A stretch of 28,163 nt of DNA from Mesotaenium endlicherianum. Taxonomy: Eukaryota > Streptophyta > Zygnematophyceae > Zygnematales > Mesotaeniaceae. The DNA is taken from contig WELA01009251.1 in assembly GCA_009602735.1 (NCBI GenBank), positions 79,725 through 107,887 on the forward strand, read 5' to 3'. The position numbers were made by a program, and so were the translations under genes. The notes under the pieces were generated by a model. That model did not search any database, had not been told where the DNA came from, and worked only from the letters and a program-made list of their open reading frames with translations. Of the stretch, positions 8,709 through 16,678 are shown one piece after another. Each line of letters opens with the position of its first letter. Positions within the stretch are counted from its first letter, which is position 1.

Positions 8709-10841
8709 GTGTGCGTGCGAGACAATCGTCGAAGGAGAGTGTTTGTCTGTGTGGTTGTGAAACAGCCGGAGGGCGAGAGCGTGTGTGAGCACAAAGGGAG
8801 GGAGGGAGGGTGTGTGCGTGGGGTCGGAATGAGTCTGTGAGACTCAATAATTGTCAACTATGCTGTTTCCCACACCGTGAAATTTTGATTGTCAGGAGAC
8901 TTGTCTGTTTCCATCATCGTCGATGGTAATGTCTCGCGCCTTTCGGTCTATTTTGCCCTCGTTCTCCTCCCTTGCCAGGTTGGCAGCGAGGCATCGGAAG
9001 ACCTGGACGCCGCGGGCGACGCGGCGGCCGCGCCCCCCGTCGTGCCACCTGTCATCAGCCGGCAGGTGCGGCGGCCGTCAGGCATCATGAGCCGCTTCAG
9101 CCAGTTCCTGCTGCTCGACAGCGAAGAGCAGCAGGCGGTCCCCACGGAGGCCCAAGTGGCGGCGCACCAGCGTACGCTGCGCACAATCGAGGCCTGCCAT
9201 ATTGACCAGCTATTCTCCGACAGCAAGTTCCTGCAGGCAGAGCCGCTGCAGCACCTGACGCGCGCGCTCGTCTGGGCGGCCGGCCGCCCGAGCGGGCCCC
9301 GCGGCGGCGGCGGCGGTGGCTTTGCGTCGCCCGAGGATGAGGACACCGCCGTCTTCTGCCTGGAGCTGCTCATTGCCGTCACGCTCACCAACCGCGACCG
9401 CATCCTGCTGCTGTGGCCCGGCGTGAGCGAGCACCTGGCGGCGGTGGTGCAGAGCGCGTCGGCGCCGGGGCCGCTGGTGGAGAAGGCGGTGTTTGGGCTG
9501 CTGCGCATCTGCCAGCGCCTGCTGCCCTACAAGGAGGACCTGGCGGACGAGCTGCTGCGCTCGCTGCAGCTTATCCTGCGGCTGGATGCGCGCGTGGCGG
9601 ACACGCTGTGCGAGCGCATCACGCGCGAGGTGCTACACCTTGTGCGCGCCAATGCGGCGCACGTGCGCTCGCCTGCCGGCTGGCGCACCGTGTGCTCGCT
9701 GCTCGCCATCACCGCGCGCCACCCCGATGCCGCCGAGCCGGGCTTTGAGGCGCTGTCGCACATCATGGCCGACGGCGCGCACCTCTCGCCCGTCAATTAC
9801 GTGCCCTGCCTCGACGCCGCCCGCGACTTCGCGGAGGCGCGCGTGGGCGGCGCCGAGCGCTCCATCCGCGGCCTCGACCTGCTGGCGGGCCTCGTGGGCT
9901 GCCTGCAGCGCTGGTCGCAGGCCATGGCCGACAGCTGGCAGGGCCAGGAGGGCGGGCTGCAGGGCGCGGCCGCGCTCCGGGGGCAGCAGGAGCTCGCAGA
10001 CATGTGGCTGCGCCTGGCGCAGGCGGTGCGGCGCGTGTGCACAGACCAACGCGAGGAGGTGCGCAACCACGCGGTGGCGTGCCTGCAGCGGTGCGTGCTG
10101 GCGGCCGACGGCATCGCGCTGCCGGCGACGGGCGCGTGGCCACCGCTGTTCGACCAGGTGGTCTTCGTGATGCTCGACGACCTGCTCGACCTCGCGCTGC
10201 GCGAGAAGCCCAAGGAGTTCCGCAACATGGAGGGCACGCTCCACCGCGCGCTCAAGCTCGTCTCCAAGGTCTTCCTGCACTTCCTGCCGCGCCTGACCGA
10301 GCTTCCCGGGCGGGGCTTCCGTGCGCTTTGGCTGGCCGTGCTCAGCCGCATGGAGATGTACCTCAAAGCCAAGCTGCGCGGCGGCGCGGGCGCCAGCGAG
10401 CAGCTGCGCGAGAACATCCCGGAGCTCCTCAAGAACATGCTGCTCGTCATGCACGCCAAGGGCGTCCTCGCGCCCCAGAGCACGCCAGGCGGCGACAGCC
10501 TGTGGGAGCTCACGTGGCACCACGTGCACAGCATCGCGCCCGCCCTCAAGGACGAGCTCTTCCCCCCCCCTCCCGCGCCTGCCCCGCCTCCCCCTCCACC
10601 CCCCGCGCCCGACGCCGCCGGGACCGCCATTGCCCCCCCTGAGAGTGCCGTCCCTAACGAGGAGGCTGAAGAAGTGGCGCGGCGAGAAGTGGTGGAGGAG
10701 CCAGCTGGAAGCGAGCAGGCGGCTTTGCAAGAGGTTGGGGATGGGGCCGGAGTTGTGGCCGAGGGCTTGGCCTCTTCCCCGCAAGTTGTGGCTGAGGTCG
10801 AGGGGATCGAGAATGACGCTGAGGGGGCTGAAAGATTGTGA
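2711..10841 (+). CDS. GNOM: GNOM/GBF1-type ARF guanine-nucleotide exchange factor, five exons
   Basis: This large ARF-GEF activates ARF GTPases by GDP/GTP exchange and works at Golgi and endosomal membranes in vesicle coat recruitment. The proposed exons are 2711-3425, 3764-3813, 4263-6044, 6647-7432 and 8979-10841, giving 5196 nt and about 1731 residues; Arabidopsis GNOM has about 1450. The order is the N-terminal DCB block (about 20-235), the HUS block with box NFDCD (about 380-640), the Sec7 catalytic domain (about 705-890), and then HDS-type helical repeats to a proline-rich tail. The start ATG 2711 (MGGSLHLDVSSEPVM) is the first ATG after an in-frame TAG at 2678. The length excess lies in Ala, Gly, Gln, Ser and Pro runs between domains. 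The first two introns have alternative solutions; the other junctions are strong. Confidence 0.93.
3426..3763 (+). other. GNOM-type gene, intron 1 with CTG/CAG and CAGCAGG repeats
   Basis: The interval begins with a (CTG)n-(CAG)n inverted triplet patch at 3430-3464, contains a pyrimidine-rich section from about 3545, and ends with five copies of CAGCAGG at 3713-3747 just before the chosen acceptor TTTAG at 3763. If the alternative donor at 3542 is used, its first 116 bp would be coding. Confidence 0.55.
3713..3747 (+). repeat. five tandem CAGCAGG heptamers
   Basis: There are five perfect copies of the 7-mer, from 3713 to 3747. Each copy offers CAG acceptor-like sites. Because 7 is not a multiple of 3, successive copies present the downstream exon in different frames. 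Confidence 0.9.
3764..3813 (+). CDS. GNOM: GNOM-type gene, exon 2 (short acidic exon)
   Basis: This is a 50 nt exon between acceptor TTTAG and donor GAG/GTAGGA. Joined in phase 1 it reads TAGGDNDPIDDDSIEE, an acidic linker between the DCB and HUS blocks. The inferred coding rests on clean phase joining on both sides, since the linker is not conserved in the family. Confidence 0.55.
3814..4262 (+). other. GNOM-type gene, intron 2
   Basis: This 449 bp intron carries a G-rich patch, one unresolved base at 3850, and a C-homopolymer patch near 3892-3901. No coding signal is visible. The chosen acceptor is TGTTGGCAG at 4262; nearby CAGs at 4276, 4310, 4316 and 4319 are alternatives, most of them in the same frame. 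Confidence 0.6.
4263..6044 (+). CDS. GNOM: GNOM-type gene, exon 3 (HUS and first part of Sec7)
   Basis: It opens with a non-conserved Gly/Ala/Pro-rich linker. The HUS block then runs from HGIACIVEIFHFLCSLLNL through ELFRNLLQLGLSPSALVLSL to NFDCDLTCSNTFEDL and FPVNSPLSATHVLALEGL. A polyglutamine run lies near 5041-5060 and a Ser/Ala/Gly-rich insertion at about 5293-5510. The Sec7 domain begins at RRLLVGVDHFNRDAKKGL. It holds FRLQGEAQKIARVLEAF with the catalytic glutamate at about residue 802 (codon at 5901), and AYSVIMLNTDQHNGQ at the exon end. The donor CCAG/GTGGGT is phase 0. Confidence 0.9.
6045..6646 (+). other. GNOM-type gene, intron 3 with triplet repeats
   Basis: This 602 bp intron interrupts the Sec7 domain. 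It contains many GCT/GTT-type triplets at 6096-6222, a (CTC)n run at about 6226-6257, a CAG run at 6283-6301, and a C-rich pyrimidine tract with one unresolved base at 6555. The reading frame of exon 3 stays open through the triplets to 6458, but the translation is low-complexity and the conserved Sec7 sequence resumes only at 6647. Confidence 0.85.
6647..7432 (+). CDS. GNOM: GNOM-type gene, exon 4 (end of Sec7 and HDS1 region)
   Basis: It begins exactly where the family sequence resumes (VRRKMTEEEFIRNNRSIN) after acceptor CGGCAG, phase 0. It continues through EMLQALYHSIARNEI, MTYSRWIDLIRRSQ, HEMFAIIAGPTIAAISVVFD and DDAKARMA-like EDAKARMAAVTVFSMANRFG to NILDCVLRLHKLGLLPAK. Ala/Pro-rich (about 6907-7020) and Gly-rich (about 7229-7260) insertions interrupt otherwise conserved blocks. 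The donor CCAAG/GTGCTC is phase 0. Confidence 0.92.
8288..8412 (+). repeat. TGCC/CCTG tetranucleotide arrays
   Basis: Two patches of (CCTG)n with variants lie at 8288-8343 and 8387-8412 inside GNOM intron 4. On translation they give Cys/Leu/Pro/Ala runs that are not coding. Confidence 0.85.
8640..8706 (+). repeat. (GT)n microsatellite
   Basis: A nearly pure GT dinucleotide run from about 8658 to 8704, with mixed TGTGCG flanks, lies inside GNOM intron 4. Confidence 0.95.
8979..10841 (+). CDS. GNOM: GNOM-type gene, exon 5 (HDS repeats to stop)
   Basis: This single long exon carries GIMSRFSQFLLLDSEEQQ, AHQRTLRTIEACHIDQLF, SKFLQAEPLQHLTRALVW, SPEDEDTAVFCLELLIAVTL, GLLRICQRLLPYKEDLADEL, the ARHPDAAEPGFEALSHIM block, RNMEGTLHRALKLVSKVFL and GGDSLWELTWHHVHSIAPAL. 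All are in the same order as plant GNOM and belong to the helical HDS region thought to control membrane binding. The tail after about 10560 is a proline run and an acidic Ala/Glu/Val-rich stretch with no family match. The stop is TGA at 10839-10841. Confidence 0.94.
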   Translation, partial: VGSEASEDLDAAGDAAAAPPVVPPVISRQVRRPSGIMSRFSQFLLLDSEEQQAVPTEAQVAAHQRTLRTIEACHIDQLFSDSKFLQAEPLQHLTRALVWAAGRPSGPRGGGGGGFASPEDEDTAVFCLELLIAVTLTNRDRILLLWPGVSEHLAAVVQSASAPGPLVEKAVFGLLRICQRLLPYKEDLADELLRSLQLILRLDARVADTLCERITREVLHLVRANAAHVRSPAGWRTVCSLLAITARHPDAAEPGFEALSHIMADGAHLSPVNYVPCLDAARDFAEARVGGAERSIRGLDLLAGLVGCLQRWSQAMADSWQGQEGGLQGAAALRGQQELADMWLRLAQAVRRVCTDQREEVRNHAVACLQRCVLAADGIALPATGAWPPLFDQVVFVMLDDLLDLALREKPKEFRNMEGTLHRALKLVSKVFLHFLPRLTELPGRGFRALWLAVLSRMEMYLKAKLRGGAGASEQLRENIPELLKNMLLVMHAKGVLAPQSTPGGDSLWELTWHHVHSIAPALKDELFPPPPAPAPPPPPPPAPDAAGTAIAPPESAVPNEEAEEVARREVVEEPAGSEQAALQEVGDGAGVVAEGLASSPQVVAEVEGIENDAEGAERL

Positions 10842-11126
10842 GGTTTGCATGCCCAGTTTTGCCAGTAGCTGCTATATTGTGACCGTCATTCATGCACGTT
10901 ATGCTCTCAAGTAGATATGGATATGGAAGTTTCTCAACTGAAGCTCCTATGAGGTTGTGTCGATCATCTCAATTCATCTTCATAGTCTGTTGCTACAAGA
11001 CAAAAAGGTGGCTTGTGCTTTTGTGTATTCATTCCCAAGGCGACAGCATGGGCGTTAAGCATCCAGCTATTCTTTTCCAAATTTTTAAGTACTGTTGCTG
11101 AACTGTGAGGTTTTTGCGCAAATAAA
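10842..11126 (+). terminator. probable 3' UTR and AATAAA poly(A) signal of the GNOM-type gene
   Basis: After the stop codon the sequence becomes less GC-rich. A canonical AATAAA lies at 11121-11126, which would give a 3' UTR of about 300 bp. The green-algal alternative TGTAA is not obvious here. Confidence 0.55.
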
Positions 11127-12836
11127 GTTTCCATGAATACGTTGATCTTCTGCACTACACCTTATGATAGACTTGGTTATAATATTGAGATGTTGCGCTG
11201 TTTGAAATAGTGCGGTAGTAGGGTGCCGGATCATGGAGAAAGTTCATTTGGATCTGGGGCAATATCGTTGTGCCTCTTTGCGTCGGAACCAGCCACACGT
11301 GCTTTGCCCCCCAACCATCAACTGGTCAACATCACACGCGTAAAACGTCAACCTTCACACAGATTAAGTGTTGATTTTCTACCTCCCACTTTCGCCATCC
11401 AGCAGCCTATTCCCCTGCCTAAGGCCATGGCCACCAGGGTCTCAAGGATTAGTCCCCTGTACACAACATCGCAGACTTCCACACTTGTGGACTTTTTTTA
11501 TAAGCGGCAAACCACCAAAGGCGAAAAAGTTCAGAGAAACGCCTTCCTCGCAACCTTCTCTTTGATAGAAGTTACCAAAAGATCCTCTCTGGTATGTAAC
11601 TTCAGTTCAAACTTCAGTTCAGCGTCACTCTCCTCTGCTGGTCAACACCTGGGTTGGCTACTCTTCGTGTTGAGCTTCCTCACATATAAAATTAACGCCT
11701 TATGTGCTCGTAGCCGGTTCACACTTCGTTTTAACGAGATCAGTGAACACTAAGCCCAACAAGCAAACATAGGAGATAAGTTCTGAAAAAATTGAAAATT
11801 AAGAATGACCCGAAAAGCTCATCTTTTGATCTAGAAAAAAGCCCACTTTTGACCCTGGTCCTTTCCAAGCTTTTTAGAAAATTCCTGAAGCCTTCATTTC
11901 CTAGAGCTTAGCTATCTCTCCCACCCACTTCCCAAGTTTGAAGAGAGGAAGTAGGTACCAATCAAAACTCTCCTCAAGACTCTAGCAGGCTCTCTAGCAA
12001 TGACCATGCAGAAATGCTTGCCTTCTAGGCAGGACCTGCTGTCGTCAATCTTTAATGGCCAAAAAGTCAGCATTCTCACGCTTGATCAACCGTCGGTCGC
12101 ATCGCACAAGTGCCTGCTCTTGCCACTTGTCCGCACGCAGTCGTCCAAGAGTTCGGGACACACCCTTGAGAGCTCGTCGGTTTACCTGCATCATCGACCT
12201 GCTTCAACGTTCATCCGCACGCGCGGTCGACAGCCTGAAAAGCTACCGGTCGCCACATTGAAAAACTCCAAAAATCTTCAAACCAATTTTCACACCAAAT
12301 CAGACAGCATAAAATTTCTCTCCCATTTCCGAATCCCACCCATTCCAGTCCTTGACTACAGACAAGGGTATACCTTCAAGACGCCGAGAGTCGAGACTCG
12401 ACAACATGAAGTTGACCAGCCCCATCATCGACAATCATTTGACAATGATGGTCGCACGGGATTCATAACCGCACGGTTGTCGGTATACATCGTCGCGGCT
12501 AGATAGTGAACGCCAGAGCCAGAGAGCTGCCAGCGTCCCGGGAGTGGGCGTGCAAGAATTTGCCAGCCTCGCAGTTGGGCAGAAGCTGGTATAAAAGTTA
12601 TGCTAGCAAGAAAGTTCCGCTGTGTTCCGGTCCTTCACCGCATGCACACAGGCATATATGAAAGGTGTCAGCAGCTTCACGAGGGTGTTTACAGTAAGAC
12701 CTTTAACTCTTGCAAACCATGCTACCTGATGTCATATATCATATGATAGAGAACCTCTGAATGCATTCACCTAAACTAAAACCTAGTTAACGTCGAGATA
12801 TGCATGAGGCCACAACTGTGTCTCCGTGCCAGCATC
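11127..12836. other. intergenic region without a convincing gene
   Basis: This stretch of about 1.7 kb is clearly lower in GC than the flanking genes. Open frames at 11223-11753 and 12000-12506 (both plus) lack family resemblance, conserved motifs or splice-supported extension, so I do not call them genes. An imperfect hairpin lies at 12423-12450 and a TATAAAAG at 12590-12597. The region may be decayed mobile DNA or a long promoter. Confidence 0.5.
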
Positions 12837-12846
12837 TATATATAAA
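12837..12846 (+). promoter_or_regulatory. TATA box of the lectin gene
   Basis: TATATATAAA lies 174 bp before the start codon of the signal-peptide exon, so transcription would begin near 12870 with a 5' UTR of about 150 nt. A second, weaker candidate is TATAAAAG at 12590. Confidence 0.6.
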
Positions 12847-13019
12847 CTTTGCCATTCTGGACGATTTTGCCATCGCCATTTTTGTCCATTTTAGGCCTGT
12901 TGGATTTCTATAGTGTAGGACATCGGAGTCGGACAATACAATTGGAAACGAGTAGCTTTAAGAACTCAAAACCATTAGATGAAGTAGTAGGTAACTTGCT
13001 AGACGCATATAATGCACAG

Positions 13020-13128
13020 ATGGCATCGCGTCATAACATTTCGGGAGGCAGGACATGCTTCCGCAGATTACTCTTGCTCTTCATAGCAGTCACTTGCCTA
13101 TCAACAGTGACAGCACAGCCGCTACCTG
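13020..13128 (+). CDS. lectin gene exon 1: signal peptide
   Basis: It encodes MASRHNISGGRTCFRRLLLL, then FIAVTCLSTVTA and QPLP. This gives a basic n-region with two arginines, a hydrophobic core, and an A-x-A-like cleavage site near VTA/QP. The donor CCTG/GTGAGC is phase 1, and the split codon G+AC gives Asp at the start of the first lectin domain. Confidence 0.85.
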
Positions 13129-16100
13129 GTGAGCCTCTGATCGAGCTAGCCTGACATCCTTGAGTTGGTCATCAGCCCTCCAGAAGGCACTTATGAGAAC
13201 ATGGTGTTGGCCAGAAGTGCAAATTAAGTTGCTGTAGAAATGCATGCATCATTTGTAACGTGAACGCCATTCAGCAAATTTCGAGCGGCACAGGAATCCT
13301 GTTGCTATGTTGTGGCTGGTAGAGGTCTCTTACTTAACCAGCTCTAAGAGCTGAGACTCCACTTTGAGCTCCTCATGCCGTATAGTCTATATATTGATGC
13401 GTTGATTTTGCGATCGAGTTGTGATGCGTGGGCTGCATGGCTGCCTGGCTGTTCCTCTATGCCCTGTACGTTCTGCTGCCGCACAGACTATGCCTTCAGC
13501 ACGGACTTCAGCGGCGCCAGCGGGTTCACCTTCACGGGCCACGCGTTGGTGGTGGGGAGCTCCATTCAGCTCACAGACGAAACAAGCGACATCCAGAGGG
13601 GGATGGCCACGTACGCGCACCCCTTTGCGCTGCAGGACTACTCGGGCGCTGCCGTCTGCGCCAGCGTGCCCTGGAGCACGTCCTTCGAGTTCAACATGTC
13701 TCCTGGCGTCAACTACGATCATGCCGATGGGATGGTGTTCTTTCTAAATCCTCAGCCGGATCTTCTGGGGGCTAGTGCGGCGTTCATGGGTTGGGGCACC
13801 GAGGGAAACACTGAGGGAGTGAGCACGCCAGCCGGGCCGTCCTTTGCCGTCGAGTTCGACATCTACCCCAACCCGCAGACTTTTATCGTCGATGACCTGT
13901 CCAGCGACAGCTTTCTGGGCCTGGACCTCAACTACAGCATGGTCTCCACCGCACAGGCCGACATCTCGTGGGACGTGGCGCTTGCTGACGGCGCCGTCAA
14001 GTACGCCTGGATCGACTACACGCCCCAGGCGGGCGCCGTGAATGCCCGCGTCCAGGTGTGGGTGTCGTACTCTTCGGTGAAGCCCACCAGCGGTGCCCAG
14101 CTGGACGCGAACGTGCCCAACGATCATTTCTGCCTCTACCCCGGCAGCGTCTATGCCGGATTCGCAGCGGGCACAGCGTACTGGCGCACCGAAGCCACTA
14201 TAAGCTCCTGGCAGTTTGCCACCGGACCTAATGCTGCAGGTAGGTCCCCATCGGTCTCCCCACCCCCACCCCCACCCCCNNNNNNNNNNNNNNNNNNNNN
14301 NNNNNNNNNNNNNNNNNNNNNNNNNNNNNNNNNNNNNNNNNNNNNNNNNNNNNNNNNNNNNNNNNNNNNNNNNNNNNNNNNNNNNNNNNNNNNNNNNNNN
14401 NNNNNNNNNNNNNNNNNNNNNNNNNNNNNNNNNNNNNNNNNNNNNNNNNNNNNNNNNNNNNNNNNNNNNNNNNNNNNNNNNNNNNNNNNNNNNNNNNNNN
14501 NNNNNNNNNNNNNNNNNNNNNNNNNNNNNNNNNNNNNNNNNNNNNNNNNNNNNNNNNNNNNNNNNNNNNNNNNNNNNNNNNNNNNNNNNNNNNNNNNNNN
14601 NNNNNNNNNNNNNNNNNNNNNNNNNNNNNNNNNNNNNNCCCCCACCCCCACTCCCACCCACACGCATACCTCTTCTCCGTCATGTCATCTGTCTGACCAT
14701 CACTCTGGTCCTGCACGTCTGTATGCGTGCTGCCATGGCGGGGAAGCTCGTTGTCAGCCGGCCCCTCTGATGCGTAGGGCAAGCCAGAGGGCTGTTAAAA
14801 GCTTATGAGGCCACGAGTCGGCATCCTGCGTGGCCCTCCCCTTGTATATCTAGCATTCGTGCAGTTCTTTTGTCTTTGGCACTGAAATTCTGGAATGGGG
14901 GACCTTGATTCTTGTTGTCCGCAGCCAACTGCGCCATCTTTCCGCCGGCACCTCCCCCACGTAAGTCCTCTCGCCACGCGCGCGCCTGAGAAAGGCTCCC
15001 CGCACGACAGCTGTAACATCAGGAACAGGTGTCAGGGACGTAGGTGCGTCTTTGAGAGCCTCACGTGCACAGCTGTGCCGCCACCCCCTCACCAGTGGTT
15101 CTCAGTGGGATCGGAGCACTCTCCTTTAGATACTTAGGCTAGTGGATAACCGTGTCACATGCAGTCGCCCCTCTTGCAGTGATGCGGATGTAAACTAGAT
15201 CCCTGCACTGAAGCCCGTGTCGGTTGAAGTCTCCGTTGTGGGCGACCTTGCAGGCCAGACTCTCGCACACGGCATGCAATGTCAGGGAAAGTTACGTTAG
15301 CGGCACGCTTCCAAGTCGCATTCTCACGGACGACGATTCTGCACAGCAGTGCGCATGCTAGCTTGCCGGCACTGCGGTGGTGTCTCGTCGCCAAAATTGA
15401 GCGCTTGATCACCTCCGGGGTCCTTATGCCTCCCAATGGAGTCCTACTTATCTTGTCACGTTGAAGAGCTCTTGCTGGGTTCGCAGCATACGTGTGCTCC
15501 ATGTAATTTTCCCTCTGTGTGCTGCACCCATGGCCCTGCGGCAGCCCTGCATGAGAGGCCACAACGACGTACATGTGGCAGTCCCGTATAAGCTTCGGGT
15601 TAGACGGGTAAATGCATCTGTTGGATACCAGCTAACTCATGTCCAGCCTGCACTTTCTGGGCACTTCCGAGTTGACCTTCAAAGTTTGCTCTCCAACGTT
15701 GCTCAGCGCCCCCATGCTGTTAAATCAGGCGGATGGCTCAGTAGAAAAGTTTGTCTACCAATAGATTCGGAGTTCTGCCTTTCGCCGACAGTCCAGCCTT
15801 TTGCCTCGTCCTCGCGTACCTGCAGATTCTCTGCTAATCCTCTCACAGCACTCTGTGAAGCCTGCTCATGCTGCTGCTGCTGTTGTGCGCTGACACGTGC
15901 GAATGCCCGATATGTGCCGCCCTGCGCTGTGGCCCGCCTTGCCTTGCGCTCGTGGGACCAGCCCCGTCGTCCTCGCCGCCTCTGCTCTCACTCCCGCCGC
16001 CCTCGCTGCCGCCGCCCTCTCAGTTCCCACTCCCTGGTGAGCTACTCACCTCATGGGGCTGGCTGCTCAAACGCTTTGAGAGCATGCGCGCAACTGGCAG

Positions 16101-16639
16101 TCGGCGCAGGGGGAAGTGTGTCGGATGGGCGCGTGCGGCACAGCAGCAGCCGGAACACTTGTTTCGCATCGTCCCGTCCTGCTGCTTTCCTCCTGCCTTT
16201 GCCTGCCTGCCTATGGGAGGCGCCTGGGGGCTAGCGTGGGTGCTGACGAAGGTGCTCTCTTCGCCTTTTTCCACGACTGCGTGTGCAGCCGCATCAGCAC
16301 CACCTCCGCTGCCACCTGCCGATGGTGAGCTGCTGCCCCCTCCCCTCCTTCTCCTCCACACTCCTCTGTGAGCTGTGACCACCGCTGTTGCCTTCCTCTC
16401 TGTCGCCTCCTCTCCCCTCACCTCTTATGCTACAGCCCTCTTTCGTACCCATCTGCGTTGGCCGCTTTTGGGTGAGTGCTGTTGGTCCTCCCTTTGGCTT
16501 CCCAATATGCACGCAGGACCAGCAGCACCGCCACCCCCCCCTGCCGCCTGTAGTCGGTGAGCCATAGCCCTTCCTGCCCGGGTATCTAACTCATGCACAC
16601 ACACGCATGCGCACGCACACAATCACACACACACGCACG

Positions 16640-16678
<39 letters not shown>

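Larger units (their letters stand above)
7433..8978 (+). other. GNOM-type gene, intron 4 (1546 bp, repeat-rich)
   Basis: The longest intron of this gene holds no recognisable coding exon. It contains TGCC/CCTG tetranucleotide arrays (8288-8343 and 8387-8412) and a (GT)n run (8658-8704). It ends in a good pyrimidine tract and the acceptor CTTGCCAG at 8978. Conserved protein sequence passes directly from exon 4 to exon 5. Confidence 0.85.

Noticed and set aside
9633..10850. Long antisense open frame of 405 codons opposite exon 5 of the ARF-GEF
   Set aside because: The sense strand has strong GNOM similarity throughout. GC-rich third positions create open antisense frames.
11223..11753. Open frame of 176 codons on the plus strand
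   Set aside because: The composition is unlike the neighbouring genes, there is no recognisable domain, the frame's nominal start is not followed by a conserved pattern, and there are no splice partners.
12000..12506. Open frame of 168 codons starting at a real ATG
   Set aside because: No family resemblance and a His/Ser/Thr-rich texture. Kept only as a finding about the low-GC island.
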